Assembly: GCF_049800775.1 (NCBI RefSeq)
Contig: NZ_JBNAFR010000001.1
Span: forward strand, 62,001-126,000
From: Dinoroseobacter sp049800775
Lineage (GTDB): Bacteria; Pseudomonadota; Alphaproteobacteria; Rhodobacterales; Rhodobacteraceae
DNA: 64,000 bases
Direction: 5' to 3'
The number at the start of each line of letters is the position of its first letter. The stretch's first letter is position 1. The translations under genes and the position numbers were made by a program. This document shows positions 35,004-43,051 of the stretch, one piece after another. The notes beneath the pieces were generated by a model, which was not told the origin of the DNA, did not search any database, and worked only from the letters and a program-made list of their open reading frames with translations.

Positions 35004-36074
35004 ATGGCAGTGGATGCTTCTTCAATCTCGGGTGCAGACTTCCTGGCGGCTTTGTCCAAGGCCCCCTTCTCACTCGTGCTGACCGATCCGCGTGCGGAAG
35101 ATAACCCGATTGTCTATGTCAACGACACCTTCACGACGATTACGGGCTATGCGCGGGACTTTGCAATTGGTCGCAATTGTCGCTTTCTCCAGAAGGACGA
35201 CAAGGACCAGGAGAACATCGCAAAATTACGCGCAGCGATCGAAAACGAAGAGGAAATCATCGTCGATCTGCGCAACTACCGTCCTGACGGCGAGCAGTTT
35301 TTGAACCGGCTTATGATTTCACCGCTTATCGGCGAAGATGGCAAGGTGTTGTACTTTGTCGGCCTGCAGCTTGAGATCGAAGTGCCGGGAACTGGGCGAC
35401 AAAGCCAGTATGACTCGGATATTCAGAACGCCCTCGAAGAGATTCAGCACCGTGTGAAGAACCACCTCGCGATGGTGGTGTCGATGATCCGGCTGCAGTC
35501 CGGCGCGAAAGGACCGCGTCCGGACCAGGACTTTGACATGTTGGCCAGACGGGTCGAAACACTGCAGCTGCTGTATGAAGAGCTTTCTGGACGGGATGAC
35601 GAGGACGAGACTGGGGCCAAAGATACCGTCGCGCTCGGGGCGTATCTGTCGCGCGTCGCGAACGCTGTTGCCTATCTGGATGGCCGAAGCGGCGTCAGAG
35701 TGAATATCGATGCGGAAAAGTTGCGGGTTCCCTTCCAAACAGCGACACAGCTTGGTCTGATCTTGTCAGAGTTGACAACCAACGCTCTGCAACATGCGTT
35801 TGAAGAGCGCAACGAAGGTTTGCTTGAAATCGAAGCCAAAACGCTGAGCAATGGCGTGTTTCGTCTTGTTGTCTCGGACGATGGAGTCGGCATCCCAGAC
35901 GATGTCGACTGGCCGAAGGAAGGCAACCTTGGGGGGCGTATCATTAAAAGCCTTGTCGAAGGGCTCGAAGGAAAGCTCGATGTCGCCGCTGGGGATGTTC
36001 AAGGCACCACGGTGACGTTGGACGTGCCGAAGGCCCTCGTTTCCATCGAAGAGGACGAAGAAGAACATGCTTAG
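35004..36074 (+). CDS. LOV-domain histidine kinase (blue-light sensor)
   Basis: A 356-residue cytoplasmic sensor. The N-terminal PAS/LOV domain (about 12-125) carries GRNCRFLQ with the flavin-linking Cys59, TGYARDFAIG before it, and conserved NYRPDGEQFLNRL. The kinase core is of the HisKA_2/HWE-like type: EIQHRVKNHLAMVVSMIRLQ with His149, then the ATPase domain with SELTTNALQHAFEE and DDGVGIPDDVDW. Light should form an FMN-cysteine adduct and change phosphorylation of the receiver encoded next. The ATG follows ACAGGAGTACGGCA. Base composition is lower in GC than flanking genes. Confidence 0.93.
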   Translation: MAVDASSISGADFLAALSKAPFSLVLTDPRAEDNPIVYVNDTFTTITGYARDFAIGRNCRFLQKDDKDQENIAKLRAAIENEEEIIVDLRNYRPDGEQFLNRLMISPLIGEDGKVLYFVGLQLEIEVPGTGRQSQYDSDIQNALEEIQHRVKNHLAMVVSMIRLQSGAKGPRPDQDFDMLARRVETLQLLYEELSGRDDEDETGAKDTVALGAYLSRVANAVAYLDGRSGVRVNIDAEKLRVPFQTATQLGLILSELTTNALQHAFEERNEGLLEIEAKTLSNGVFRLVVSDDGVGIPDDVDWPKEGNLGGRIIKSLVEGLEGKLDVAAGDVQGTTVTLDVPKALVSIEEDEEEHA

Positions 36075-36101
36075 CCATGTTGCCCTTCGGATGATCGGGT
36101 C

Positions 36102-36461
36102 ATGAGGGATTCTGCGCCGTCCAAGACGATTCTGCTGTTGGAAGATGATCCTATCGTTGCGCTTGATCTGAAGGATCAGTTTGTCCACGAGGGCTATATC
36201 GTAATGGGGCCTTTTGATCGTGTGAGCCGCGCGATGGATGCGTTGCGCGAGTCCAAACCGGACATTGCCGTACTCGATCTCCATTTGAAGGATAGTTCGT
36301 GCGATATCGTTGCCGAGCAACTCGAAGCGCATTCAATTCCCTATGCGATCGTCACCGTCACGGCGCCGAGTATGGTCCCCCGTGACATCTCACCCCGTGC
36401 CGTTATCGAAAAACCATTCGATATGAAGCACCTGAGCGCCTTGGTAACATCCGCGCGCTGA
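36102..36461 (+). CDS. Single-domain response regulator
   Basis: A 119-residue receiver without an output domain. The acidic pocket is LLLEDDP (14-16), the phosphorylation site Asp59 in VLDLHL, Thr85/87, and Lys104 in IEKPF. It begins 27 bases after the LOV kinase stop on the same strand and is the obvious partner. A receiver alone must act by protein contact or in a phosphorelay; the final target is not in the window. Confidence 0.9.
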   Translation: MRDSAPSKTILLLEDDPIVALDLKDQFVHEGYIVMGPFDRVSRAMDALRESKPDIAVLDLHLKDSSCDIVAEQLEAHSIPYAIVTVTAPSMVPRDISPRAVIEKPFDMKHLSALVTSAR

Positions 36462-36540
36462 TCTGAAGGCTGCCGTCGATCACGCCTGCGGACAACGCGC
36501 GCCATCGCCACCGACTAGACCGATCACCAGGCGCGACGGC

Positions 36541-36843
36541 TGCGGGCAGTTCGCCGCTGGCAATTATGCCGCCACGGCAGAGGCGGCTGAGGTCGCACTG
36601 ATGGAAGCCGCCCAGAGCGCGACACCGCTCGTCCTCGGCACCATCGGCTATGTCGGTCAGGGCCGGATCGATAAGGCCATGGAGACCTTCCGAAAGGTCG
36701 AGCGGATCGCGCCCAAGCTGGTCGAGGCCCGCCTGTCCGGCAAATGGCTGAGTTCAGACCCCGACGACCTGTCCCGCGCGCGCACGTTCTTCAAGGTGGC
36801 TGCGAGTCTGGCCCCTCCTGAAGCGGTCGATGCGATCCGGTGA
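36541..36843 (+). pseudogene. TPR-like protein fragment (C-terminal remnant)
   Basis: An in-frame coding-like stretch with CGQFAAGNYAATAEAAEVAL, LVLGTIGYVGQGRIDKAMETF and VEARLSGKWLSSDPDDLSRA, resembling the tetratricopeptide tail of adenylate cyclase or LuxR-type proteins. The upstream 90 bases are open but unlike any protein, and no good start is present before ATG 36601. It appears to be what is left of a longer gene. The interval 36462-36540 holds nothing else. Confidence 0.6.
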
Positions 36844-36976
36844 CCAGCCCGATTTTTAGATGTTTTTAGTCAAGCTTATGGCGCGATCCCGCGCGCCGCA
36901 GGACGGTGCGGAACCGACGCCACGACACAGGGCGCTTGCCGCCCTCGCTGGCACGCGCGCATCAAAGGAAGACGCC

Positions 36977-37237
36977 ATGAGCCAGACGCTTGAAACCGGC
37001 ACCGCAGGGATCAACGGGCCACTTTGGGGCGCACGCGCCCGGGACTGGGCCGAGGCGCAAGAAGGGCAGTTCGCCGCCGGGTTCCGCGCGGTTCTCGCCC
37101 ATGCGAAGGTCGCACCCGGCACCCGCCATCTGGACGCGGGATGCGGCGCGGGCATGGCGACCGCCATCTCAGCGGAGCTGGGTGCGCAGGTCAGCGGATT
37201 CGGCGCGCGGGCCCGCTACCTGATCGCCACGGTGTGA
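36977..37237 (+). pseudogene. Class I SAM methyltransferase, truncated
   Basis: Encodes 86 residues: GINGPLWGARARDWAEAQEGQ followed by the SAM-binding motif HLDAGCGAGMATAIS and AELGAQVSGFGA, after which similarity stops and a stop codon follows. Full-length relatives have about 250 residues, so the gene is broken, probably by a frameshift or deletion near 37200. The ATG at 36977 follows AAAGGAAGACGCC. Confidence 0.7.
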
Positions 37238-37537
37238 CCCGGATTGCCCTCAAGACCGCCCGACCCGGAGGCTACAGATCGCGTCGCGGATGCCCAAGAT
37301 CTCCGGCGCGCAAGGCGCGATTGGCGACCCGCGAGAGGAGCAAACCCAGCGGGCGGACGCCACGCCCCCGGATGGGCGACTTGGCAGGCCCCGCCTTGGC
37401 CATCCGACCCCCAACCCGCTGCGCGCGAACCGTTCCGGGGCACCATGATCGCCCGGGCCACTGACGCCCCCAGCCCCCGCTTCACAAGAGGCCGTTCCAG
37501 GTCCACGCACCCAGTCCAAACGAGGAGGAGGACACCA
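37238..37537. other. Decayed intergenic sequence
   Basis: About 300 bases with no supported gene. It follows the truncated methyltransferase and ends with the ribosome site of the next gene. It may hold remains of the lost methyltransferase, but no clear motif remains. Confidence 0.4.
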
Positions 37538-37987
37538 ATGAAAGCAATCCCAAGAGCACTGAGCGCCGCGACATGTGTCGGTCTGGCATGGGCCCCTAGC
37601 GCGATGGCAGAACCGTCCGAGCATTTCATCATCCATCAGCTGGACCAGCCACCGCAGGAGGCCGCCACGCTTATTCGCGACTTCATCGCCATGAATGACG
37701 ACTGGTCGCTGAATGGCGAGTTCGAGATGATGGGCGGGGCCGCCGTCGGCATGAAGATCTGCTTCAATGCCATGCGCAGGTATGTCGGGGCCGCGGGTTT
37801 GCATAATCTCGCCCTGATGCCATGTGGGAATATCGCGTTTTTTCAGGAGGATGGTCAGGCTTACCTGTCGATGCTCGATGTCGGGTACATCACGACCCTG
37901 TCGCCCCACCCTTCCCTCGAAGAAGGCGTGGCCCTCGCGCGGCCCGCCTATGCCGAGATGTTCACCGAGGTGCCCGGCGTCGAATGA
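37538..37987 (+). CDS. Exported protein of unknown function (possible DUF302-like)
   Basis: A 149-residue protein with a signal peptide (MKAIPRALSAATCVGLAWAPSAMA). The mature part shows MGGAAVGMKICFNA, NLALMPCGNIAFFQEDGQAYLSMLDVGYIT and ends with acidic and proline residues. The layout is loosely similar to DUF302 proteins, but the match is weak. Two cysteines (in KICFNA and MPCGN) might pair. The ATG at 37538 follows GAGGAGGAGGAC. Confidence 0.65.
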   Translation: MKAIPRALSAATCVGLAWAPSAMAEPSEHFIIHQLDQPPQEAATLIRDFIAMNDDWSLNGEFEMMGGAAVGMKICFNAMRRYVGAAGLHNLALMPCGNIAFFQEDGQAYLSMLDVGYITTLSPHPSLEEGVALARPAYAEMFTEVPGVE

Positions 37988-38200
37988 CACCCGGTGCAGG
38001 GCGCTGACCCAGCGGCTCACAGAGGCGCAAGGCAGGTCGGCTCAAAAGAAAACGTGTCGATGGGCTCAGATGGCCCGACCTGTCTCACTGCGCTCAGAGA
38101 TACAAAATTTGTCTGCGTCCATCGCATTTGCCTTGGCCGCAACCTGCATCAGAAAAAACGCAGTTTACGGGCGTTCGATTTTACGAGAACGGAGATCACT

Positions 38201-38686
38201 GTGACCCAGATCATTCAAGTGGCCGCAATTGTGCTCGCGACAGCCGGAACCGGCGCGGCCACCATGTCCGTAATGAACGAGGACATTCCGGACCTGGAGG
38301 TGCCCGAGGGCGCCTGGGGCGCGTCCGGCGCGCTGGATGGCCGTGCGTTCACGGTCCGCGGGATCGACATGGAAAGCGGCGCTGTCCTGGAAGATGAGCT
38401 GTTGTTCCGCGATGGCACCTTTCAATCCGCTGATTGCCAGATCTACTGCGATTTCGGCTGGTCCGATTACCAGACGAAAGAGATCGATGGCGTGATCCAT
38501 TTCACGACCACAACCCTTTGCCCCGACGCGCCGCACACTGTGGTCTGCTACGGTCAGGTCACCGGCGATACGATCACATTCGACGTCACCTGGACCACGC
38601 GCCGCTGGTACTGGACCAATCAGATCGTCTTGGAAGGATCCGGCGCCGCCACCGATTTCGACACCGCGACCGCGATCTCCAGCTGA
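38201..38686 (+). CDS. Exported protein of unknown function
   Basis: A 161-residue protein, not recognised. A short hydrophobic leader (IIQVAAIVLATAGTGAATM) is followed by a soluble beta-type chain with CQIYCDFGWSDYQTK, TTTLCPDAPHTVVCYGQ and TWTTRRWYWTNQIVLEG. Four cysteines suggest two disulfides in the periplasm. GTG start at 38201 after ACGGAGATCACT. The 213-base gap before it shows no gene. Confidence 0.6.
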   Translation: MTQIIQVAAIVLATAGTGAATMSVMNEDIPDLEVPEGAWGASGALDGRAFTVRGIDMESGAVLEDELLFRDGTFQSADCQIYCDFGWSDYQTKEIDGVIHFTTTTLCPDAPHTVVCYGQVTGDTITFDVTWTTRRWYWTNQIVLEGSGAATDFDTATAISS

Positions 38687-38696
38687 GATCGCCGAG

Positions 38697-39353
38697 GTGC
38701 GATCGTCTGGCCTTTCGATCGGTGGTATTGCGCTGCGCGTCGCGATCCTAATCGCCGTGCTGGTGCTGGCCACCTGGGGCGCGCATGAGGTGCGCGATGC
38801 CCTGAACCTGCAGATCCGGCCTGATAACGAGCAACAGGTGCACCGCATGATCATGTTCGGTGCGGTGGCCTATATCAGGCTGCTGGCGCTCCCATTCGTT
38901 CCGGGGGCGGAGATCGGGCTGGCCATGCTCGCGGCCTTTGGCGCAGCTATCGCGCCGCTGATCTATATCTGCACCGTGGCCTCCATGATCCTTGCCTATA
39001 CCGCAGGTCGCTTCCTGCCCATCGACGTTTTGCGGAGGTCCTTGTCCCTCCTGCGGATGCGCCGCGCCGCGGACCTCGTCGCCCGCGCCGCGCCCCTTTC
39101 CGGTGATGACCGTGTGGCGATGCTGCTGGACGGACAATCGGCGCGCGCGCTGCAACTGGCCATACGGTATCGCTATGTCGCGCTGGCTCTGGCTGTGAAC
39201 ACGCCCGGAAACTCGGTCATCGGTGGGGGCGGTGGCATCATGCTGATGGCGGGCCTGAGCGGCATCTTTTCACCGCTGGCAACGGTGGCGACCATCGCGC
39301 TTGCCGTCTCGCCGGTTCCGCTGGCGATGGTGTTTTTCGGTTTGGAGTTCTGA
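38697..39353 (+). CDS. Polytopic membrane protein with VTT/TVP38-like segment
   Basis: A 218-residue inner-membrane protein. Hydrophobic segments lie at about 9-28, 51-75, 80-102, 160-175 and 185-210. The stretch LPFVPGAEIGLAMLAAFGAAIAPLIYICTVAS resembles the conserved region of TVP38/DedA-type (VTT) proteins; NTPGNSVIGGGGGIMLMAGLSG also fits. GTG start at 38697, ten bases after the previous stop. Function unknown; relatives act in membrane or lipid homeostasis. Confidence 0.65.
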   Translation: MRSSGLSIGGIALRVAILIAVLVLATWGAHEVRDALNLQIRPDNEQQVHRMIMFGAVAYIRLLALPFVPGAEIGLAMLAAFGAAIAPLIYICTVASMILAYTAGRFLPIDVLRRSLSLLRMRRAADLVARAAPLSGDDRVAMLLDGQSARALQLAIRYRYVALALAVNTPGNSVIGGGGGIMLMAGLSGIFSPLATVATIALAVSPVPLAMVFFGLEF

Positions 39354-39683
39354 CACGTGCCGCGATGGACGAGGACGTTTATGGTTAGGCCCTCACCCGA
39401 GCCTTGAGCGGGTTGGTCGGGTGATCCGGGATGCCCTCGGCAGGCGCGCGGGAACAGCCAGAATGGCCCGCTCCCGCAGCCAAGGATCGCCGCCCGGCTG
39501 AAGGCTCGGCACTACAGTGCTGCGAGCGATCCGGGCATTCCTGCAGGTCCCCGCGACACAGGCCATGGGAAAGGCAAGCGTGACGCATGCGGCGTCTTTT
39601 CCGAACGGACCCATACGCTTGCTTGACCGGCGCGCGGACATTGCCAAGGATGCCCCTGCCTGCAATCCAAGGACAGTTTTCCC
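39354..39683. other. Intergenic region upstream of apt
   Basis: 330 bases without a supported gene. Near the right end CAAGGA precedes the apt start, and TTGCTTGACC at about 39619 is a possible -35 box. No hairpin with a T-run was seen. Confidence 0.4.
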
Positions 39684-40223
39684 ATGACGCCGCAAAAGAC
39701 CCTGCGCGAGTATATCCGGACCATTCCCGACTTTCCCCATGAGGGGATCATGTTCCGGGATGTCACCACGCTCTTTCTCGACCCACGGGGGTTTCGGATC
39801 GCGGTGGACCAGTTGCTCGACCCGTTTGTAGGCGTGAAGATCGACAAGGTGGCCGGGCTCGAGGCGCGGGGCTTCATTCTGGGCGGGGCCGTTGCGCATC
39901 AGCTGAGCGTCGGCTTCCTGCCGATCCGCAAGAAGGGCAAGTTGCCCGGCAAGACGATCGAGCAGGATTACGCGCTGGAATATGGCGAGGCCACGGTCGA
40001 GATCCATGACGACGCCCTGCAACCGGGCGAGCGGGTGCTGCTGGTGGATGACCTGCTGGCCACGGGCGGCACGGCCCGGGCGGGGATCCAGCTCATCGAA
40101 CGGCTCGGCGCGCAGGTGGTGGGCTGCGCCTTCGTGATCGACCTGCCGGATCTGGGCGGGCGCAAATTGCTGGAGGAGATGGACATGGCTGTCCACGCCC
40201 TCACCGCCTTTGACGGGGATTGA
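39684..40223 (+). CDS. apt: Adenine phosphoribosyltransferase
   Basis: A 179-residue purine-salvage enzyme that joins adenine to PRPP to make AMP. It shows IRTIPDFPHEGIMFRDVTTLF, the substrate-binding GLEARGFILGGAVAH, KKGKLPGKTIEQDYALEYG and the PRPP site VLLVDDLLATGGTA. The ATG follows CCAAGGACAG. It uses the adenine released by MtnP; the two genes are about 9 kb apart here. Confidence 0.97.
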   Translation: MTPQKTLREYIRTIPDFPHEGIMFRDVTTLFLDPRGFRIAVDQLLDPFVGVKIDKVAGLEARGFILGGAVAHQLSVGFLPIRKKGKLPGKTIEQDYALEYGEATVEIHDDALQPGERVLLVDDLLATGGTARAGIQLIERLGAQVVGCAFVIDLPDLGGRKLLEEMDMAVHALTAFDGD

Positions 40224-40345
40224 GCGCAGAACTGTTCTCGGACCGGCAACAAAAACGCACCGGAAACGCGGAAAATTTGACGTAAAGGTCGCGCTGCGGC
40301 TAGGGAATTGGGATTAACCGTCCCAAGCCTAGTGAGTGACCTTTG

Positions 40346-40969
40346 ATGAAAGCTCTTCCCCTCGCCCTGTGCCTTTGCCTCGTGACCCCCGGCCTCGCCG
40401 CCGCAAACACGCTCTTTTTCGATGATTTCGAAACCAACACTGCCGGTGCGAACCGCACACCAGCCGGATGGTCCACCACGGCCGGTGCCGTGGACATCAC
40501 CGGCCCCGGATATTTCCCGGATGTCTGCTACAATATCGACACCTGTGTGGATCTCGATGGCTCGATCGGGGCCGCAGGCACGATCCAGACCGTGCAGAGC
40601 TTTACGCTCACCGCAGGTCAGAGCTACACCCTGAGCTTCGATTACTCGAAGAACTACTTTCAGCAGCAGAACACCAACGTCATGACCTTCGGCGTCGGCG
40701 GTGTCAGCGACACGCTCAGCATTCCCGGAGGCCCGCGCGCGTCGGATTTTGCCGAGCTGAGCTTCAGCTTTGTCGGCGATGGCTCCACCGGTTCGATCTT
40801 CTTTGCCCATGAAGGCGCAGATAATGGCGGGATCATCATCGACAACGTCAAGCTAGTGGGAAACACAGCCCCCCCGTCGCCGGTCCCGCTGCCGGCCTCG
40901 CTGCCGCTTCTGGCGGGCGGATTGCTGGGGGCCGCGGCCCTGCGCCGCCGGAAATCTTTCAAATCCTAA
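40346..40969 (+). CDS. Exported protein with VPLPA-type C-terminal sorting tail
   Basis: A 207-residue protein. The signal peptide MKALPLALCLCLVTPGLAAA is followed by TLFFDDFETNTAGAN and a jelly-roll-like chain with CYNIDTCVDLDGS and SFVGDGSTGSIFFAHEGADNGG. The end VPLPASLPLLAGGLLGAAALRRRKSF is a clear VPLPA-CTERM signal. The ATG at 40346 is preceded by TTG one codon earlier. Its likely fate is exosortase-dependent anchoring or release at the surface. Confidence 0.85.
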   Translation: MKALPLALCLCLVTPGLAAANTLFFDDFETNTAGANRTPAGWSTTAGAVDITGPGYFPDVCYNIDTCVDLDGSIGAAGTIQTVQSFTLTAGQSYTLSFDYSKNYFQQQNTNVMTFGVGGVSDTLSIPGGPRASDFAELSFSFVGDGSTGSIFFAHEGADNGGIIIDNVKLVGNTAPPSPVPLPASLPLLAGGLLGAAALRRRKSFKS

Positions 40970-41001
40970 CGAATTGCTAACGACTCAGTCGTAATCTGGG
41001 G

Positions 41002-41025
41002 CCTGTCGATGCAGCGATCGACAGG
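41002..41025 (+). other. Perfect stem-loop after the VPLPA gene
   Basis: CCTGTCGAT-GCAGCG-ATCGACAGG forms a 9-base stem with a 6-base loop, followed by TTTCCC. It precedes a second, stronger terminator by 17 bases. Confidence 0.6.
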
Positions 41026-41042
41026 TTTCCCTAAGGTAGACT

Positions 41043-41081
41043 GACCCCGGCCGGTGTACGCCACCGCGCCGGGTCTTTTTT
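41043..41081 (+). terminator. Intrinsic terminator overlapping the grpB-like stop codon
   Basis: GACCCCGG pairs with CCGGGTC (one bulged C) and an inner CGGTG/CACCG stem, followed by TTTTTT at 41076-41081. It ends rightward transcription from the VPLPA gene. The T-run overlaps the stop codon of the convergent GrpB-family gene. Confidence 0.8.
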
Positions 41082-41607
41082 AGCCCAAACGCGCGGCGGT
41101 CCAGCGCAGGGAGGCAGCCTCGGTCGCCTGCACCCACCCCTCCTTGCCATCCATGTAATGCTCCGCGTCCCGCGTGCGGGCGACAAGGCGCTGTTTCAGC
41201 GCGCCATACTCCCCCGCGATCTCAGGATGCGCGCGCAAGTAGTCGCGAAAGGCGAGATGACGGCGCGCCCCCTCGGAGCCCGTGGCAAAGGCATGGAGCT
41301 GATGGGTTCGTCGCCCCGCCGCGCTGTCCTTGCGGAAATAACGCCGCCCGGGGATCCCGAAAGCGCCCATCGCCTCATAGCCCAGCCCGATCAGATCCCC
41401 ATCGCGGGCATCCAGCGCCGCGAGATCCCCGATCTCCAGCAAGAGATCGAGGATCGGCTTGGCGATCAGCCCGGGGACCGAGGTGCTGCCGATGTGATGG
41501 ACCGTGACGGCCAGTCCTTGCAGGGCGCCGGTGATCGCAGCACCCTCCGCCGCAGCCGCGCGGGCCCAGTCGGGATCATGGGGCGCGAGCTGGATACCGC
41601 CGGTCAT
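41080..41607 (-). CDS. GrpB family protein (UPF0157)
   Basis: A 175-residue protein with the nucleotidyltransferase-like GrpB fold: LAPHDPDWARAAAAEGAAI, HHIGSTSVPGLIAKPILDLLLEI, RRYFRKD and HLAFRDYLRAHPEIAGEYGALK. These match the conserved blocks of the family, whose role is poorly known. The ATG overlaps the stop of the FAD-linked oxidase gene by four bases. Confidence 0.9.
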   Translation of the reverse strand: MTGGIQLAPHDPDWARAAAAEGAAITGALQGLAVTVHHIGSTSVPGLIAKPILDLLLEIGDLAALDARDGDLIGLGYEAMGAFGIPGRRYFRKDSAAGRRTHQLHAFATGSEGARRHLAFRDYLRAHPEIAGEYGALKQRLVARTRDAEHYMDGKEGWVQATEAASLRWTAARLG

Positions 41608-43022
41608 GCCCTCTGGCGCAGGACCGCGCCCGGGTTGAGGATCCCGTTGGGGTCCAGCGCGTCCTTGATCGCCCGCATGGCGGCAAGCTTCACCGGATCG
41701 CCATAACGTTCCAGATCCTCGACCTTGAGCCGCCCGACCCCGTGTTCCGCCGAGACCGACCCGCCCATGGCATGGACGATATCATGGACGCAGCGCTTGA
41801 TCGCGGGGCGCGCCTCCTCGTGATCGGCCCGGGTCTCGCCGGGCATGGGGAAGACGTTGTAATGCAGGTTGCCATCGCCCACATGGCCGAAGCAGTTGAT
41901 CCGGTAGGTGCCGATGGCGCTCAGGGCGGCGGTCGCCTGGGTGATGAAGTCCGGGATCTGCGAGAGCGGCACCGAGATGTCGTGGGACGAGACCGAGCCG
42001 ATCCGGCGGTTCGCCTCGGGGATGTTCTCGCGCACGGCCCAAAGCGCAGCCGCCTGCGCCTCGGACTGGGCGATGATCCCGTCCTGGACCAGACCGGCCT
42101 CCGCCGCGCGGGTGTAAAGCGTCTCGAGCGCGCCTTCGGGGTCGAACCCGCTGGCCCCCGCCAGATCGATCAGCACGCACCAATCCGGGGCCTCGGCAAA
42201 GGGCAGGCGCAGATCCGCCATGGTCTCGGCCAGAAACCGCATCCCCATGCCGGAGATCAGCTCGAAGGCCGAGATCGCGTCGCCTGCGACCTCGCCGGCA
42301 AGGCTCAGCAGGTCGAGCGCGGCCTCGGGACCGGTCACCTGCAGCATGGCCACTCCGTGCCGGTTGGGACGCGGATAAAGCCGCAGGGCCGCGGCCGTGA
42401 TCACGCCGAGCGTGCCCTCCGCCCCGATCAACAGGTTGCGCAGGTCGTAGCCCATATTGTTCTTCCGCAGGCGGGTCAGCCCATGCCAGATCTCGCCATT
42501 GGCCAGCACCGCCTCGACCCCGAGGCAGAGATCGCGCGCATTCCCGTAACGCAGCACATTCACCCCGCCCGCATTGGTCGCCAGCACCCCGCCGACCCGG
42601 GCCGACCCTTCGGAGGCCAGGGACAGCGGAAAGAGCCGGTCCACCCCGGCAGCAGCGTCCTGCACATCCGCGAGGATCGCGCCCGCCTCGGCCACCAGCA
42701 CGTTCTCGCGCGCATGCACGGCCCGGATCGCGTTCATCCGCTGCAAGGACAGGATCACCGGGGGCGGTCCTTCGGGGGCGATCTGACCGCCCACCAGACC
42801 GGTGCCACCGCTATAGGGCACCACGCCCACCCGGTGCCCATTGGCCAGCCGCAGCACCGTCGCGACCTCTGCGGCAGAACCGGGTGCCACCAGCAACCCG
42901 CCGGATCCCGCATAGCGGCCCCGGGGCTCTTCGAGATATTGCGCGCCCAGTTCGGGAAAGGCGGATGCGGGCAGCTCTGCGCGCAGGGCCGTCTCGAGAT
43001 CGGCGGGAACGGTATCGAGCAT
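41604..43022 (-). CDS. FAD-binding oxidoreductase (GlcD/D-lactate dehydrogenase type)
   Basis: A 472-residue flavoenzyme of the VAO fold. The FAD-binding half has VVPYSGGTGLVGGQIAPEG and GGVLATNAGGVNVLRYGN; the cap half has NNMGYDLRNLLIGAEGTLGVITAA and the metal-binding CFGHVGDGNLHYNV and EHGVG. Family members oxidise D-2-hydroxy acids such as D-lactate, glycolate or D-2-hydroxyglutarate. It starts at ATG 43022. GrpB overlaps its end. Confidence 0.92.
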   Translation of the reverse strand: MLDTVPADLETALRAELPASAFPELGAQYLEEPRGRYAGSGGLLVAPGSAAEVATVLRLANGHRVGVVPYSGGTGLVGGQIAPEGPPPVILSLQRMNAIRAVHARENVLVAEAGAILADVQDAAAGVDRLFPLSLASEGSARVGGVLATNAGGVNVLRYGNARDLCLGVEAVLANGEIWHGLTRLRKNNMGYDLRNLLIGAEGTLGVITAAALRLYPRPNRHGVAMLQVTGPEAALDLLSLAGEVAGDAISAFELISGMGMRFLAETMADLRLPFAEAPDWCVLIDLAGASGFDPEGALETLYTRAAEAGLVQDGIIAQSEAQAAALWAVRENIPEANRRIGSVSSHDISVPLSQIPDFITQATAALSAIGTYRINCFGHVGDGNLHYNVFPMPGETRADHEEARPAIKRCVHDIVHAMGGSVSAEHGVGRLKVEDLERYGDPVKLAAMRAIKDALDPNGILNPGAVLRQRA

Positions 43023-43051
43023 GGTCTGTCCTCCGACGCGGGGGCCGCGCC

